Of a DNA stretch of 64,000 nucleotides, positions 1 through 10,784 are shown in pieces. Location: positions 708,798,430-708,862,429 of the forward strand of contig NC_134353.1 in assembly GCF_048569485.1 (NCBI RefSeq), written 5' to 3'. The notes beneath the pieces were generated by a model. That model was not told where the DNA came from, did not search any database, and was given only the letters and a program-made list of their open reading frames with translations. The translations under genes and the position numbers were made by a program. The stretch is from Anomaloglossus baeobatrachus (Eukaryota; Chordata; Amphibia; Anura; Aromobatidae). Each line of letters starts with the position of its first letter. Position 1 is the stretch's first letter.

Positions 1-17
1 ATCTATCTATCTATCCC

Positions 18-51
<34 letters not shown>

Positions 52-459
52 CCTCTATCTATCCCTCTATCTATCCCTCTATCTATCTATCTATCCCTCC
101 ATCTATACCTCTATCTATCCCTCTATCTATCCCTCTATCAAATCAAATCAAATCAAATCAAATCAAATAAGCTTTATTGGCAGGACCAAATACAAATTAG
201 TTTTGCCAAAGCAGGTGTACATTAGGGGCTGTCTATCTATCTATCTATCTATCTATCTATCCCTCTATCTATCTATCTATCTATCTATCTATCCCTCTAT
301 CTATCCCTCTATCTATCTATCCCTCTATCTATCCCTCTATCTATCTATATATCTATCTATCCCTCTATCTATCCCTCTATCTATCCCTCTATCTATCTAT
401 CTATCTATCCCTCTATCTATCTATCCATGTATCTATCTATCCATGTATCTATATATCCC

Positions 460-493
<34 letters not shown>

Positions 494-563
494 CCTCTAT
501 CTATCTATCTATATATCCCTCTATCTATCTATCTATCTATCTATCCCTCTATCTATCTATCCC

Positions 564-601
<38 letters not shown>

Positions 602-807
602 CCTCTATCTATCCCTCTATCTATCTATCTATCCCTCTATCTATCCCTCTATCTATCCCTCTATCTATCTATCCCTCTATCTATCCCTCTATCTATCTAT
701 CCCTCTATCTATCTATCTATCTATCTATCCCTCTATCTATCCCTCTATCTATCTATCCATCCCTCTATCTATCCCTCTATCTATCCCTCTATCTATCTAT
801 CTATCCC

Positions 808-861
<54 letters not shown>

Positions 862-1058
862 CCTCTATCTATCTATCTATCCCTCTATCTATCTATCTAT
901 CTATCTATCCCTCTATCTATCCCTCTATCTATCTATCTATCCCTCTATCTATCCCTCTATCTATCTATCTATCTATCTATCCCTCTATCTATCTATCTAT
1001 CCCTCTATCTATCCCTCTATCTATCTATCTATCTATCCATTATCTATCTATCTATTTA
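1..1058. repeat. (ATCT)n/(CCCT)n compound microsatellite
   Basis: The stretch is almost entirely ATCT units with interspersed ATCC/CCTCT variants. It starts at or before the window edge and ends near 1058. Long open frames run through it on both strands because a 4-bp repeat translates as a 12-bp cycle (Leu-Ser-Ile-Tyr). They have no other support as genes. It is interrupted at about 138-232 by a retroposon tail. Confidence 0.97.
138..232 (-). mobile_element. 3' tail of a non-LTR retroposon inside the microsatellite
   Basis: Five to six AATCA units are followed by AAATAAGCTTTATTGGC and about 50 bp of non-repetitive sequence. On the minus strand this reads as a unique segment, an AATAAAGC motif and then a (TTTGA)n tail, the usual 3' end of LINE or LINE-dependent SINE copies of CR1/L2 type. 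The microsatellite continues on both sides, so the copy either inserted into the array or seeded the second half. The family is inferred from the tail only. Confidence 0.55.
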
Positions 1059-1421
1059 TATTTATTTAACCATTAACCTAGTTTTGGCTGTAAAAAGCCA
1101 ACAAAACCTCACATGTAAAAGCCTATTGTCCTTCCAATTATCATCTAATCCTTTATATCTTTTCTTCACAATATTTCAGATAGCAGTATACAAACATTGT
1201 GAATTAGAAACATACTATTTCCAACTACAGTTCCATACTTTTATCAAAATACTGAATTATTGTTATTATTACATTGTAGTATAAATTTACAGTCCAAAAA
1301 TTCCAGATTGGACTTTAACATTATGCAATAAGTAGATGCATTATGAGTAATTTCCTAAGCTATTGGGATCTGACTCCCTCCATGAAGGAAGAACTGAGAC
1401 TATAAGCCTGTAAGACAGAAG
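1059..1421. other. AT-rich non-coding stretch
   Basis: No gene, RNA gene or recognised repeat is seen between the microsatellite and the TTAA-flanked element. It lies upstream of the GSC2 homeobox exon and could be intron 1 or intergenic DNA. Confidence 0.5.
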
Positions 1422-1839
1422 TTAACCCTTTAGTGACGGAGCTAATTTTCACCTTAATGACCAGACCAAATTTTGCAATTCTGACCAGTGTCACTTCATG
1501 AGGTTATAACTCTGGAACACTTCAACGGATCCCGGTGATTCTGAGATTGTTTTTTCGTCACATATTGGACTTCATGTTAGTACCAAATTTAGGACAATAT
1601 TTTTTGTGTTTATTTATGAAAAAAATTGAATATTGGCAAAAATTTTGAAAATTTAGCAATTTTCAACTTTTGAATTTTTATACCGTTAAACCAGAGATTT
1701 CTGTGACACAAAATAGTTAATAAATAACATTTCCCACATGTCTACTTTACATCAGCATAATTTTGGAAACAAAATTTTTTTTTGTTAGGAAGTTAGAGGG
1801 GTTCAAAGTTTATCAGCAATTTCTCATTTTTACATCAAA

Positions 1840-3600
1840 ATTTACAAAACCAGTTTTTTAGGGACCACATCACATTTGAAGTGACTTCAATAGGCCTAGA
1901 TGACAGAAAATACCCAAAAGTGACACCATTCTAAAAACTGCACCCCCCAAAGTACTCAAAACCACATTCAAGAAGTTTATTAACCCTTCAGGTGCTTCAC
2001 ATGAACAAAAGCAATGTGGAATGAAAAAAAGCAAAAATTAAATTTTACCTAAAAATGTTGCTCTAACCCAAATGTATTCACTTTTAGAAGAAATAACACA
2101 ACAAAATGGACCCCAAAACTTGTTCCCCACTTTCTTATGAGCGCGCCGATACCCCACATGTGGTCAGAAACCTCTGTTTGGACAAATGGGAGGGCTCGGA
2201 ACAGAAGGAGCAATATTTGAATTTTGGAAAGCAAATTTGGCTGAAATAGATTGCGGGCACCATGTTGCATTTACAGGTCCGCTAAGGTACCTAAACAGAA
2301 GAAATCCCTCACAAGTGACACCATTTTGTAAACTAGACCCCTCAAGGCTTCTATCTAGGGGTATAGTGAGCATTTTAGATCCACAGGTACTTCACAGATT
2401 TTGTTAACGTTACGTTGTCATATTGAAAATTTTAATAATTTTCTCAAAAATGTTGCTTTAGCATCAATTTTCTCACTTTTTCAAGAGGTAATTCCAAAAA
2501 TTTGACCTCAAGGTTTGTTACCCACTTTTTTATGAGCGCGGTGGTACCTCACATGTCGTCTGAAACCTTTGTTTGGACAAATGGGAGGGCTTGGAACGAA
2601 AGGAGCAATATTTGAATTTTAGAAAGGAAATTTGCCTGAAAAAGATTGCGGGCACCATGTCGCATTTGGAGGTCCCCTAAGGTACCTAAACAGCAGAAAC
2701 CCCGCACAAGTGACCCCATTTTGGAAACTAGGGCCCTCAAGGAATTTATCTAGATGTTTGGTGAGTACCCTGAACCCTCAGGTGCTTCACAGAATTTTAT
2801 AACGTTGAGCCATGAAAAAAAAAAAATAAAATTTTACCACAAAATTGTTATTTCAACCAGGTAGCTTTTTTTTTTACAAGAGTAAAAGGAAAAAATTCAG
2901 CATAACATTTATTGTGCAATTTCTCCTGAGTTTGGCGATACATTATATGTGGTGGAAATCAACTGTTTGGGCGCATGGCAGGGCTCGGAAGGGAAGGAGT
3001 GCCATTTGACTGCAAAATTGGCTGGAATCAATAGCGGACGCCAGGTTGCATTTGGAGAGCCCCTGAGGTGCCTAAACAGTGGCGGTCCCCCACAAGTGAC
3101 TTCATTCTGGAAACAAGACACCTCAAGGCTTTTATCTAGGTGTATAGTGAGCAGTTTGAATCCACGAGTACTTCACAGAATTTGATAAGCTTAGGTTGCC
3201 ATATTGAAAATTTTCATTTTTTTCACAAAACTGTTGCTTTAGCATCAAATTTCTCACTTTTTCAAGAGACAACAACAAACCGTGGACCCCACAGGTTGTT
3301 ATCCAATGTCTTATGAGCACAGGGATACCCCACATGTGGCCAAAAACCTCTGTTTGGATAAATGGGAGGGCTTGGAATGGAGGGAGCACCATTTGAATTC
3401 TGGAAAAGTTGAAATAAATTGCGGGCACCATGTCACATTTGCAGGGCCCCTTGGGTGCCTATACAGCAGAAACCCCCCACAAGTGACTCCATTTTGGAAA
3501 CTGGATTTTATTCAGGAGTATAGTAAGCATTTTGAATCCACAGGTACTTCACAAAAATGTTGCTGTAGCAACAAATGTCTCACTTTTAGGCTATGTGGCC
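1840..3600. repeat. About four tandem ~390-bp subrepeats
   Basis: The landmark ATGGGAGGGCTCGGAA and its variants recur at about 2186, 2580, 2973 and 3364, a spacing of 388-397 bp. Between landmarks each unit carries ACCCCACATGTGG-like, GGGCACCATGTCGCATTTG-like and CACAAGTGAC-like segments in the same order. Copies differ by many substitutions, so the array is old. The short frames in it are not supported as genes. Confidence 0.85.
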
Positions 3601-3989
3601 ATGATCCAGCAACACGGCGTCTAGTACAGAGTGTCAACCTTCCTGCAGAGATGTGAGTGTTGTCCACGGGAGAACGCAGCTGCCCATGCCCACGATTTGG
3701 GTTCAGGCTGCTGTGGACTTTAGTTCTATGCTACCTGCAGAGCACACTCATCTCCGCAGCATAAATTGACACGCTGAGGCTCGGGAAGCTGCGCCACAGG
3801 TCGGTTTATGCTGCGGAGAAAAGAAGCACATTGGGCATGGGATTTCTAAAAATCCTTCCACTGTGCTTCTACTGCACAATGCAGCGCTATGGACGCAGGG
3901 AAAACAATCTGCGCCCAAAACGCTGCAAACCCTGATTGTGGGCACACAGCCTAAAATGCTACAATGGATGAATGGATAGATGTCAAACA

Positions 3990-4620
3990 TATATAACGTC
4001 CCACCCCCTGCATATTCTAAGCTGGCGCCCTTTAGTGCCTTTCATGTGGCACTAAAGGGTGCCTAGCCTTGTATTTAGCCCCCCAAAAAATTAATAATTA
4101 AAATAAACGACGTGGGGTCCCCCCTATTTTTGATAGCCAGCTAGGGTAAAGCAGACAGCTGTAGCCTGCAAACCACAGCTGACAGCTTCACCTTGTCTGG
4201 TGATCAATTTGGAGGGCTCCCCAGGCGTTTTTTTAAAAAAAAAAAAACGTGGGGTCCCCCCCAAATTAGATCACCAGCCAAGGTGAAGCGGACAGCTGGG
4301 GTCTGGTATTCTCAGGGTGGGAAGAGCCATGGTTATTGGACTCTTCCCAGCCTAAAAATAGCAGGCCGCAGCCGCCCCAGAAGTGGCGCATCCATTAGAT
4401 GCGCCAATCCTGGCGCTTCGCCCCAGCTCATCCCGCGCCCTGGTGCGGTGGCAGACGGGGTAATATATGGGGTTGATACCAGCTGTAATGTCACCTGGCA
4501 TCAAGCCCTGGGGTTAGTGATGTCACGGCATCTGAACAGATACCCGACATCACTAACCCAGTCAGTAATAGAAAAAAAAAAGACAAAAAAAAAATTTATT
4601 TGAAAAAACACTCCCCGAAA
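3990..4620 (+). repeat. Shared internal cassette B, copy 1
   Basis: The segment starts near CCCTGCATATTCTAAGCTGG and runs through a paired GCGCATCCATTAGATGCGCC motif to a poly-A/poly-T rich end near 4620. The same order of motifs recurs at 40135-40660 with its continuation at 41665-41800, and in the opposite orientation at about 46210-46540. Its presence in elements with different ends shows it moves as part of several MITE families. Confidence 0.75.
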
Positions 4621-5169
4621 CATTCCTCTTTTACCAATTTATTGAAAATAAAGAAATTCTGGTCGCTGTAATCCATTTTGGAGGTCCCACGCCGACTCTG
4701 GATCTTCTAGAATATGGGGGGCACGTTCAGGGAACGTATCCCCCATTTTCTGGAAGAGCAAGCTCTCCATGAGCAGTGTGGGTGCAGTAATCTGAGAATA
4801 CTGCACTCACACTGCCCCGGTCCAACCTAGGGCAGAGTGACCTGCAGTAACCTCATTCCAGAATATGAGGGGCACGCTCACAGAACGTACCCCCCATTTT
4901 CTGGAACAGCAGTCTCTCCATGTGAGGAGTGTGACTGCAGATTACCGCACTCACCCTCCCCCGGTCCACAGTGGAGTAGCTTGTGCAGTTGCGACGTCAG
5001 CAGGATCCCTGCTTGCAGGGATCCAGCTGACAGCCGCTGTCTGCGCATGCGCCGCCAGCATTGAAGAAGGAGGCGGCGATCGCGGGCCCGGAGCACCAGC
5101 AGCCAGGTAACGTATAACAGGGGGCTGGGGGGGGTGACGGGGGGTGACCTAGTGGGACCTGGGGACACC

Positions 5170-5645
5170 TTTCTGCCGCATGTGACGTGTCACATGCGGC
5201 AGAAAGAGCAGAATGAAGGCGGCCGCGCGCTGTGCGCCGCCATCTTCCACGCTCCGGAGGGGGGAGGGGGGTGGTGGCTCTGGAGAACCGGAGGGGGCTC
5301 CGGTGACCAGAGGGCTCCGGTGGACCTGAGGAGGGGTCAGGGGGAGGACATTTCCCTCCGATCTGAAATGTTTGATCATTTCAGATCGGAGGGAAATGAC
5401 TGCAGAGCCGGCGCCGGCGGCAGTTTTCTGTGCGCTTCGGCGCCATTTTGGATGTCCGGTGGGGGTAGGGGTGGGGGTGGGGGGACTCTCCGGTACCGGG
5501 GGCTTTGGGGGCACTAGGGGGTTAGATTTCTTTCTCATCTGACATGTTTGATCATGTCAGATGAAAAAGAAATCAGTTTTACCGGCCATTTCTTTTTTTT
5601 CATGTGTTCGTCGGTATACAGTGTATACCGCCGATCACATGATCG
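5170..5645. repeat. Cluster of perfect hairpins
   Basis: Three near-perfect inverted repeats lie in 400 bp: 5170-5205 (17-bp arms, 2-bp centre), 5349-5398 (22-bp arms) and 5525-5574 (22-bp arms, one mismatch). The last two share the same six-base loop, TTTGAT. A fourth, shorter one lies around 5610-5640. They sit in the right third of the TTAA-flanked element. No function can be assigned; subterminal hairpins of this kind are common in foldback MITEs. Confidence 0.8.
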
Positions 5646-5837
5646 GGGTCCAAAAAAAACACCCCGATTCATAATCTGGGGGGTCTCAGCTACCCCCGGT
5701 AGCTGAAACCCCCGAGATTTTCGGTCGCTGGGGGGCGCTACAGGGTTTTTTCGGGCCGCCGCTTTAAAGCGGCGGAACAGAATAAGTACCCTGTTTTGCC
5801 GCCGCTTTAAGTCGTACGGCCGTCGTTATGAGGTTAA

Positions 5838-6706
5838 GCAAATGCTAAAGATAAACATGAGTGCGGAGGTTAAGAGGACAATGAGACCGTTCGAGTGAGA
5901 ACATAAGGCCAAAGGAGAAAAAAACGAACACAAAGGTCTCAACAAATATTACTTTTATTAGGTACATGCAAAACATAAAAGTTGTCTGGAAAATGGGGCG
6001 TCACAGAAGAATATATACAGCCTGAATTAACCACTTTAGAAGATGAATAGTCAGGTACTGTTTATGTATAAAGTAAGAGCAACAGTGCTATGATAAACAT
6101 AAAACTAGCCCAATCACCGACAGACTATATAGCCCAACTGACGTTAAGGAAACACTAACTATATTCGAGAAATACAAGCTCACTAATAATTCCAGGCTTG
6201 AAGCTCTAGTCTTTGATACCTCCTGATCTAAAACTCACTAGAATTATATGTTTTGATCTCGCAAATTTGCTGGACTGTCTACGGAATCCATGTCAGGAAG
6301 TTGTTAATTTTATTTGTTGTTTAGTTATGATTTGCAAAAAGTTAATTAATAAGCAATTGATTTGACCAACAAAATATACTGCTTGATGTATCAAAACTAA
6401 CAAACTGGAGGGTCAAAATATGTGCATTTTCTTAACCTTGTTATTACTATCTATATGTCCTTAAATTTTGTAACGCATGATTTCAAGACTTGTTAACTAC
6501 AAAACCTAATAAAAATCATTTGAACAAGATAAACATAAAACACGACTGACCAATCAAAAAAGGTATATAAGTTGGTAGTAATAACTATAAAGTGTCAAGT
6601 GCAGTGAAGTAGTTAGAGAATATACATGATGATATGTTCATAAGAATATGTATGAGGTAGATAGAGGGAGGAGGGGGAGAGTTCCCCAGAAGCACATAGA
6701 TCAATT
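5838..6706. other. AT-rich non-coding stretch
   Basis: No coding frame or clear repeat is recognised. The segment around 5940-6000 has a Penelope-like look (a TTTTATTAGG run), but this is too weak to call. Confidence 0.4.
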
Positions 6707-6834
6707 GCAGCCAGGTAAGGATACTATGAGAGAATGAGTATCCACAATCAAGGTCATGTAAACAAATAAGTAGCAGTCACATCCTTGGCCATGAAATCCG
6801 GGCTAACAAAACCCATAAGCTAATAGTATATATA

Positions 6835-8429
6835 CAGTACAGACCAAATGTTTGGACACACCTTCTCATTCAAAGAGTTTTCTTTAATTTCATGACTCTG
6901 AAAATTGTGGATTCACATTGAAGGCATCAAAACTATGAATTAACACATGTGGAATGAAATACTTAACAAAAAATAGTGAAACAACGGAAAATATGTCTTA
7001 TATTCTACGTTCTTCAAAGTAGCCACCTTTTGCTTTGATTACTGCTTTGCACACTCTTAGCATTTTCTTGATGAGCTTCAAGAGGTAGTCACCGGAAATG
7101 GTTTTCACTTCACAGATGTGCCCTGTCAGGTTTAATAGGTGGGATTTCTTGCCTTATAAATGGGGTTGGGACCATCAGTTGTGTTTTGCAGAAGTCTGGT
7201 GAATACAGAATTTGTATTATGGCAAGAAAAAAGCAGCTAAGTAAAGAAAAACGAGTGGCCATCATTACTTTAAGAAATTAAGGTCAGTCAATCCGAAAAA
7301 TTGGGAAAACTTTGAAAGTGTCCCCAAGTGCAGTGGCAAAAACCATTAAACTCTACAAATAAACTGGCTCATATGAGGACCGCCCCAGGAAAGGAAGACC
7401 AAGAGTTACCTCTGCTGCGGAGGATAAGTTTATCCGCATCACAAGCCTCTGAAATTGCAGGTTAACAGCAGCTCAGATTAGAGACCAGGTCAATGCCACA
7501 TAGAGTTCTAGCAGCAGACACATCTCTAGAACAACTGTTAAGAGGAGACTTTGTGCAGCAGACCTTCATGGTAAAATAGATGCTAGGAAACCACCGCTAA
7601 GAACAGGCAACAAGCAGAAGAGACTTGTCCAGGCTAAAGAACACAAGAAATGGACATTAGACCAGTGGAAATATGTGTTTTGGTCTGATGAGTCCAAATT
7701 TGAGATCTTTGTATCCAACCACCGTGTCTTTGTGCGATGCAGAAAAGGTGAACGGATGGACTCTACATGCCTGGTTCCCACCATGATGCATGGAGGAGGA
7801 GGTGTGATGGTGTGGGGGTGCTTTGCTGGTGACACTGTTGCTGATTTATTCAAAATTGAAGGAATACTGAACCAGCATGGCTACCACAGCATCTTGCAGC
7901 GGCATGCTATTCCATCCAGTTTGCGTTTAGTTGGACCATCATTTATTTTTCAACAGGACAATGACCCCAAACACACCTCCAGGCTGTGTAAGGGCTATTT
8001 GACTAAGAAGGAGAGTGATGGGGTGTTATGCCAGATGACCTGGCCTCCACAGTCACCAGACCTGAACCCAATCGAGATGGTTTGGGGTGAGCTGGACCGC
8101 AGAGTGAAAGCAAAAGGACCAACAAGTGCTAAGCATCTCTGGGAACCCCTTCAAGACTGTGGGAAGACCACTTCCGGTGACTACCTCTTGAAGCTCATCA
8201 AGAGAATGTCAAGAGTGTGCAAAGTAGTAATCAAAGCAAAAGGTGGCTACTTTGAAGAACCTAGAATATAAGACATATTTTCAGTTGTTTCACACTTTTT
8301 TGTTAAGTATTTCATTCCACATGTGTTAATTCATAGTTTTGATGCCTTCAATGTGAATCTACAATTTTTAGAGTCATGAAAATAAAGAAAACTCTTTGAA
8401 TGAGGTGTCCAAACTTTTGGTCTGTACTG
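6835..8429 (+). mobile_element. Tc1/mariner transposon, DD38E type
   Basis: The element starts CAGTACAGACCAAA at 6835 and ends with its complement at 8429, flanked by TA. The terminal inverted repeats are long, about 265 bp (6835-7105 and 8170-8429), and the right one overlaps the 3' end of the transposase frame. It encodes one transposase. Tc1 elements move by cut and paste into TA sites. The copy is inactive because of stop codons in the gene, but the ends are well preserved. Confidence 0.93.
7219..8271 (+). pseudogene. Tc1-like transposase, inactivated
   Basis: A single frame of 351 codons runs from ATG 7219 to the stop at 8269-8271 with no frameshift, but it has four in-frame stops in the N-terminal half (7279, 7360, 7450, 7501). 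The C-terminal 198 codons are open and show the catalytic blocks WSDESKFE, QQDNDPKH and SPDLNPIE. There are 38 residues between the second Asp (QQD) and the Glu, not the 34 of classical Tc1, which fits the DD38E ('Intruder') lineage. The N-terminal part holds the paired-like helix-turn-helix region. Several of the stops could come from CGA-to-TGA-type decay. The product would have bound the terminal repeats and cut the element out; this copy cannot make it. Confidence 0.93.
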
Positions 8430-8764
8430 TATATATATATACATACATATTATATACATACCATTAGCTTATTGGTTCTGTTAGCCTTGATTTCATGGCC
8501 AAGGATGTGACTGCTACTTATATGCTCACATGACCTTGATTGTGGATACTCATTCTCTCATAGTATGCTTACCTGGCTGCCAGGTTTTTCTTTCTATTTG
8601 AAATGAATGCTTAAAATGGAAACTATTTCAATAATTTTATCATATTGAAGGATCACATCAGCCCTGTAATTGAAAATCTATTTTGCTTTTTATGTATTAT
8701 TTACATGTAAGTTAAAACTTTTGACAACTGTTTTTTTTTTTCTCAAAATACAAATATAACACAG

Positions 8765-9015
8765 ACTCTCAGTTACACTGGCCTGTACAGATGGTTCATA
8801 CAGTCCCTGAAGATAGAGGAAAACCTATTCAAAATGGAGTTCAAGCAATCAATCGTCTACCAGTCATTCAGCGCAGAACTCGTCGTCACCGCACAATATT
8901 CACAGAAGAACAGTTACAGGCTCTGGAAGAAACTTTCCACCAAAACCAGTATCCAGATGTAATTGCTCGAGAACAGCTAGCTGGCCGAATCCATCTCAGA
9001 GAGGAGAGAGTGGAG
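8765..9015 (+). CDS. GSC2: Goosecoid homeobox 2, homeobox exon (exon 2)
   Basis: This exon encodes the first 46 residues of a homeodomain (8878-9015): [12 protein letters not shown]..., with Arg5, Phe8, Leu16 and Phe20 in place, ending REERVE before a GTAATG donor at 9016. The next residues (VWFKNRRAKWRR) are on the exon at 25099. The sequence matches GSC2/goosecoid-like proteins better than GSC, for example QNQYPD and [17 protein letters not shown]2 is a nuclear DNA-binding factor with Lys50, expected to prefer TAATCC-type sites. The 5' edge is uncertain: AG acceptors end at 8764, 8772 and 8790 behind a pyrimidine run. The first is used here because it includes SQLHWPVQ, which resembles the GQLH segment of goosecoid. 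Exon 1, with the Eh1-type repressor motif, is not seen in the window. Confidence 0.9.
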
Positions 9016-9018
9016 GTA

Positions 9019-10229
9019 ATGTAGACTGTAGAGAAAAAAAACAACAATACTCTACCAGATAGGAAAAGTATGTATGGTGAAAACCTGGCAATGGATAAAA
9101 TGGGCAGGTAATACCGTTTATAAGGTTTATGAAAGGCATAGAAAATATGCTACCATTAACATAAACTTGAATGTAAATCTGAGATCTCCAAAAAGATTGC
9201 ATTCACACACAAGTATTAGAGGGGTAAAGGAAAGTGATAGAATTCCCAATTAAAAAATTAAAGAGCCCACCATACAGTAACCCATCAGGAAGAGAGTTTG
9301 CAAACTTAAGTGATTAACTCAGCAGCAAAGCAAAGAGCAAAATAATAAACCTTAATACTTACCGTTGTTCTGGTCATGTTGGCGCGATATCTCTCAGACG
9401 TCACATGACTTTATGTCACATGGCCACTGATTGGCTGCAGCGTTCACAATTGTGGAGTTCTGCTTTGATGGAAAAGTGAAAGCTGCAGCGGTTACTGATT
9501 GGCTGTAGCAGTCATGTGACATAATGATATGAGCATAGGAGGAAGAGCACCGACATTGCAGGATTGGTGCCAGACTGGCAGGTATTATATTTTTTATTCA
9601 CTGCTGAAAAGCAATTAGGCCCCTTATACAGTTAGTAGAGGGGGAGGGGAAGCATTTGTGATTTTAAGGAGGTCTAAGTATGCACATGATATTTTCAGCA
9701 ATGAAGTTATTCAACTTTATACATTTTTGGTCTATTTGGTCACTTTTACCATTAGTGTGGCATTTGGTTGTTTTTTCCATATGAAAAGACCACTTTACCA
9801 AAATCGAAGCTTCTACTTATTAAACAGTAAAAACCACTTGGATGACACACTGATGCGTAATGTCTTGTTTTGGTTTTTTTTATTCAGTCAATTAAATGGG
9901 GGAATGTGACTCAGATTACAAAAGGCCATTTTCTAATGTTTTCTTTTGCTGACACAGTCTCCAAAAAAATCTCCGGCATGTGAATAACCCCGTAGACAAT
10001 AATGGATATGTATTTTATCAGTGAAAAACACAGACACAACATGTGAAAATAGCACATCTGAATGGCTGGAGTAACACCACAATGACTGGCTGCAAAACAT
10101 GTCACACAGACAAAAGTTGCAATATCACAATACTGGGTTTGGATGTAATAACAGCTAATGTGGTTGTGTTGCAACCCTCAGATCTCCACCACCCAAAGCT
10201 GTGAGTGAATTCACTGCTATGCTGCCGAA
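9019..10229. other. Intronic sequence without a recognised gene
   Basis: Mostly AT-rich. At about 9405-9590 there is a GC-richer part with repeated CACATGAC and TGATTGGCTG motifs; a similar layout recurs at about 26180-26450, so this is probably a copy of an unnamed interspersed repeat. No coding frame is supported. Confidence 0.5.
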
Positions 10230-10757
10230 AGGCTGCTTTACACGCAGCGACATCGCTAGTGATGTCGCTCGTGAAAGCACCCGCCCACGTCGTTTGTGCG
10301 TCACGGGCAAATATCGTTAGGCCCCATCACACGGACTTACCTTCCTAACGACATCACTGTGCGAACCTGTTTTCTAAGGGGGCGGTTTGTGCGGTGTCAC
10401 AGCGACGTCACACGGCAGGCGTCCAATAGAAGCGGAGAGGCGGAGAGCAGCCGCATGAAAGACACGCCCACCTCCTTGCCAGAGGACGCAGGTACGGTGT
10501 TCGTCATTCCTGGGGTGTCACACATAGCGAAGTGTGCTGCCTTAGGAACGACAAACAACCTGCATCCAGAACAAGCAACGATATTTTGAAAATGAACGAC
10601 GTGTCAACGATCAACGATTAGGTGAGTAATTTTGATCGTTAGCAGTCGCTCATACGTTTCACACGCAACGACGATGCTAACGAGGCCAGATGTGCGTCAC
10701 GAATTCCGTGAACCCAACGACATCTCGTTAGCGATATCGTTGTGTGTGAATGGGCCT
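10230..10757. mobile_element. PIF/Harbinger-type MITE ('GCTTTACACGC' family), copy 1
   Basis: The left end, AGGCTGCTTTACACGCAGCG, faces a right end whose complement reads AGGCCCATTCACACACAACG. Both are followed inward by a GACATCGCTA/GATATCGCTA-like block. The right flank is TTA; the left flank is degraded. The size (0.53 kb) and layout match the copies at 26891, 55611 and 61935. Confidence 0.75.
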
Positions 10758-10784
10758 TTATTGTTGTCTGAAAAGTGTTCTGCC

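Larger units (their letters stand above)
1426..5833. mobile_element. Non-autonomous DNA transposon with TTAA target duplication
   Basis: TTAA lies at 1422-1425 and at 5834-5837. Just inside, CCCTTTAGTGACGG on the left faces CCTCATAACGACGG on the right when read inward, an imperfect 14-bp terminal inverted repeat (9 of 14 match). A TTAA duplication is typical of piggyBac and Kolobok superfamilies. No transposase frame is visible, so the 4.4-kb element is non-autonomous. Inside it are about four ~390-bp tandem subrepeats (1840-3600), an internal cassette shared with other elements (3990-4620) and a GC-rich right third rich in perfect hairpins. Confidence 0.7.
6707..8580. repeat. Outer inverted repeat around the Tc1 element
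   Basis: The left arm (6707-6832) matches the reverse complement of the right arm (8432-8580) over its whole length with a few mismatches; GCAGCCAGGTAAG opens the left arm and its complement closes the right arm. The Tc1 element sits between the arms, so the Tc1 copy is probably nested in the loop of an older palindromic element. Confidence 0.8.

Noticed and set aside
203-1284. Two long open frames (285-288 codons) of Leu-Ser-Ile-Tyr repeats
   Set aside because: They are translations of the ATCT microsatellite, open in several frames and with no other coding sign.
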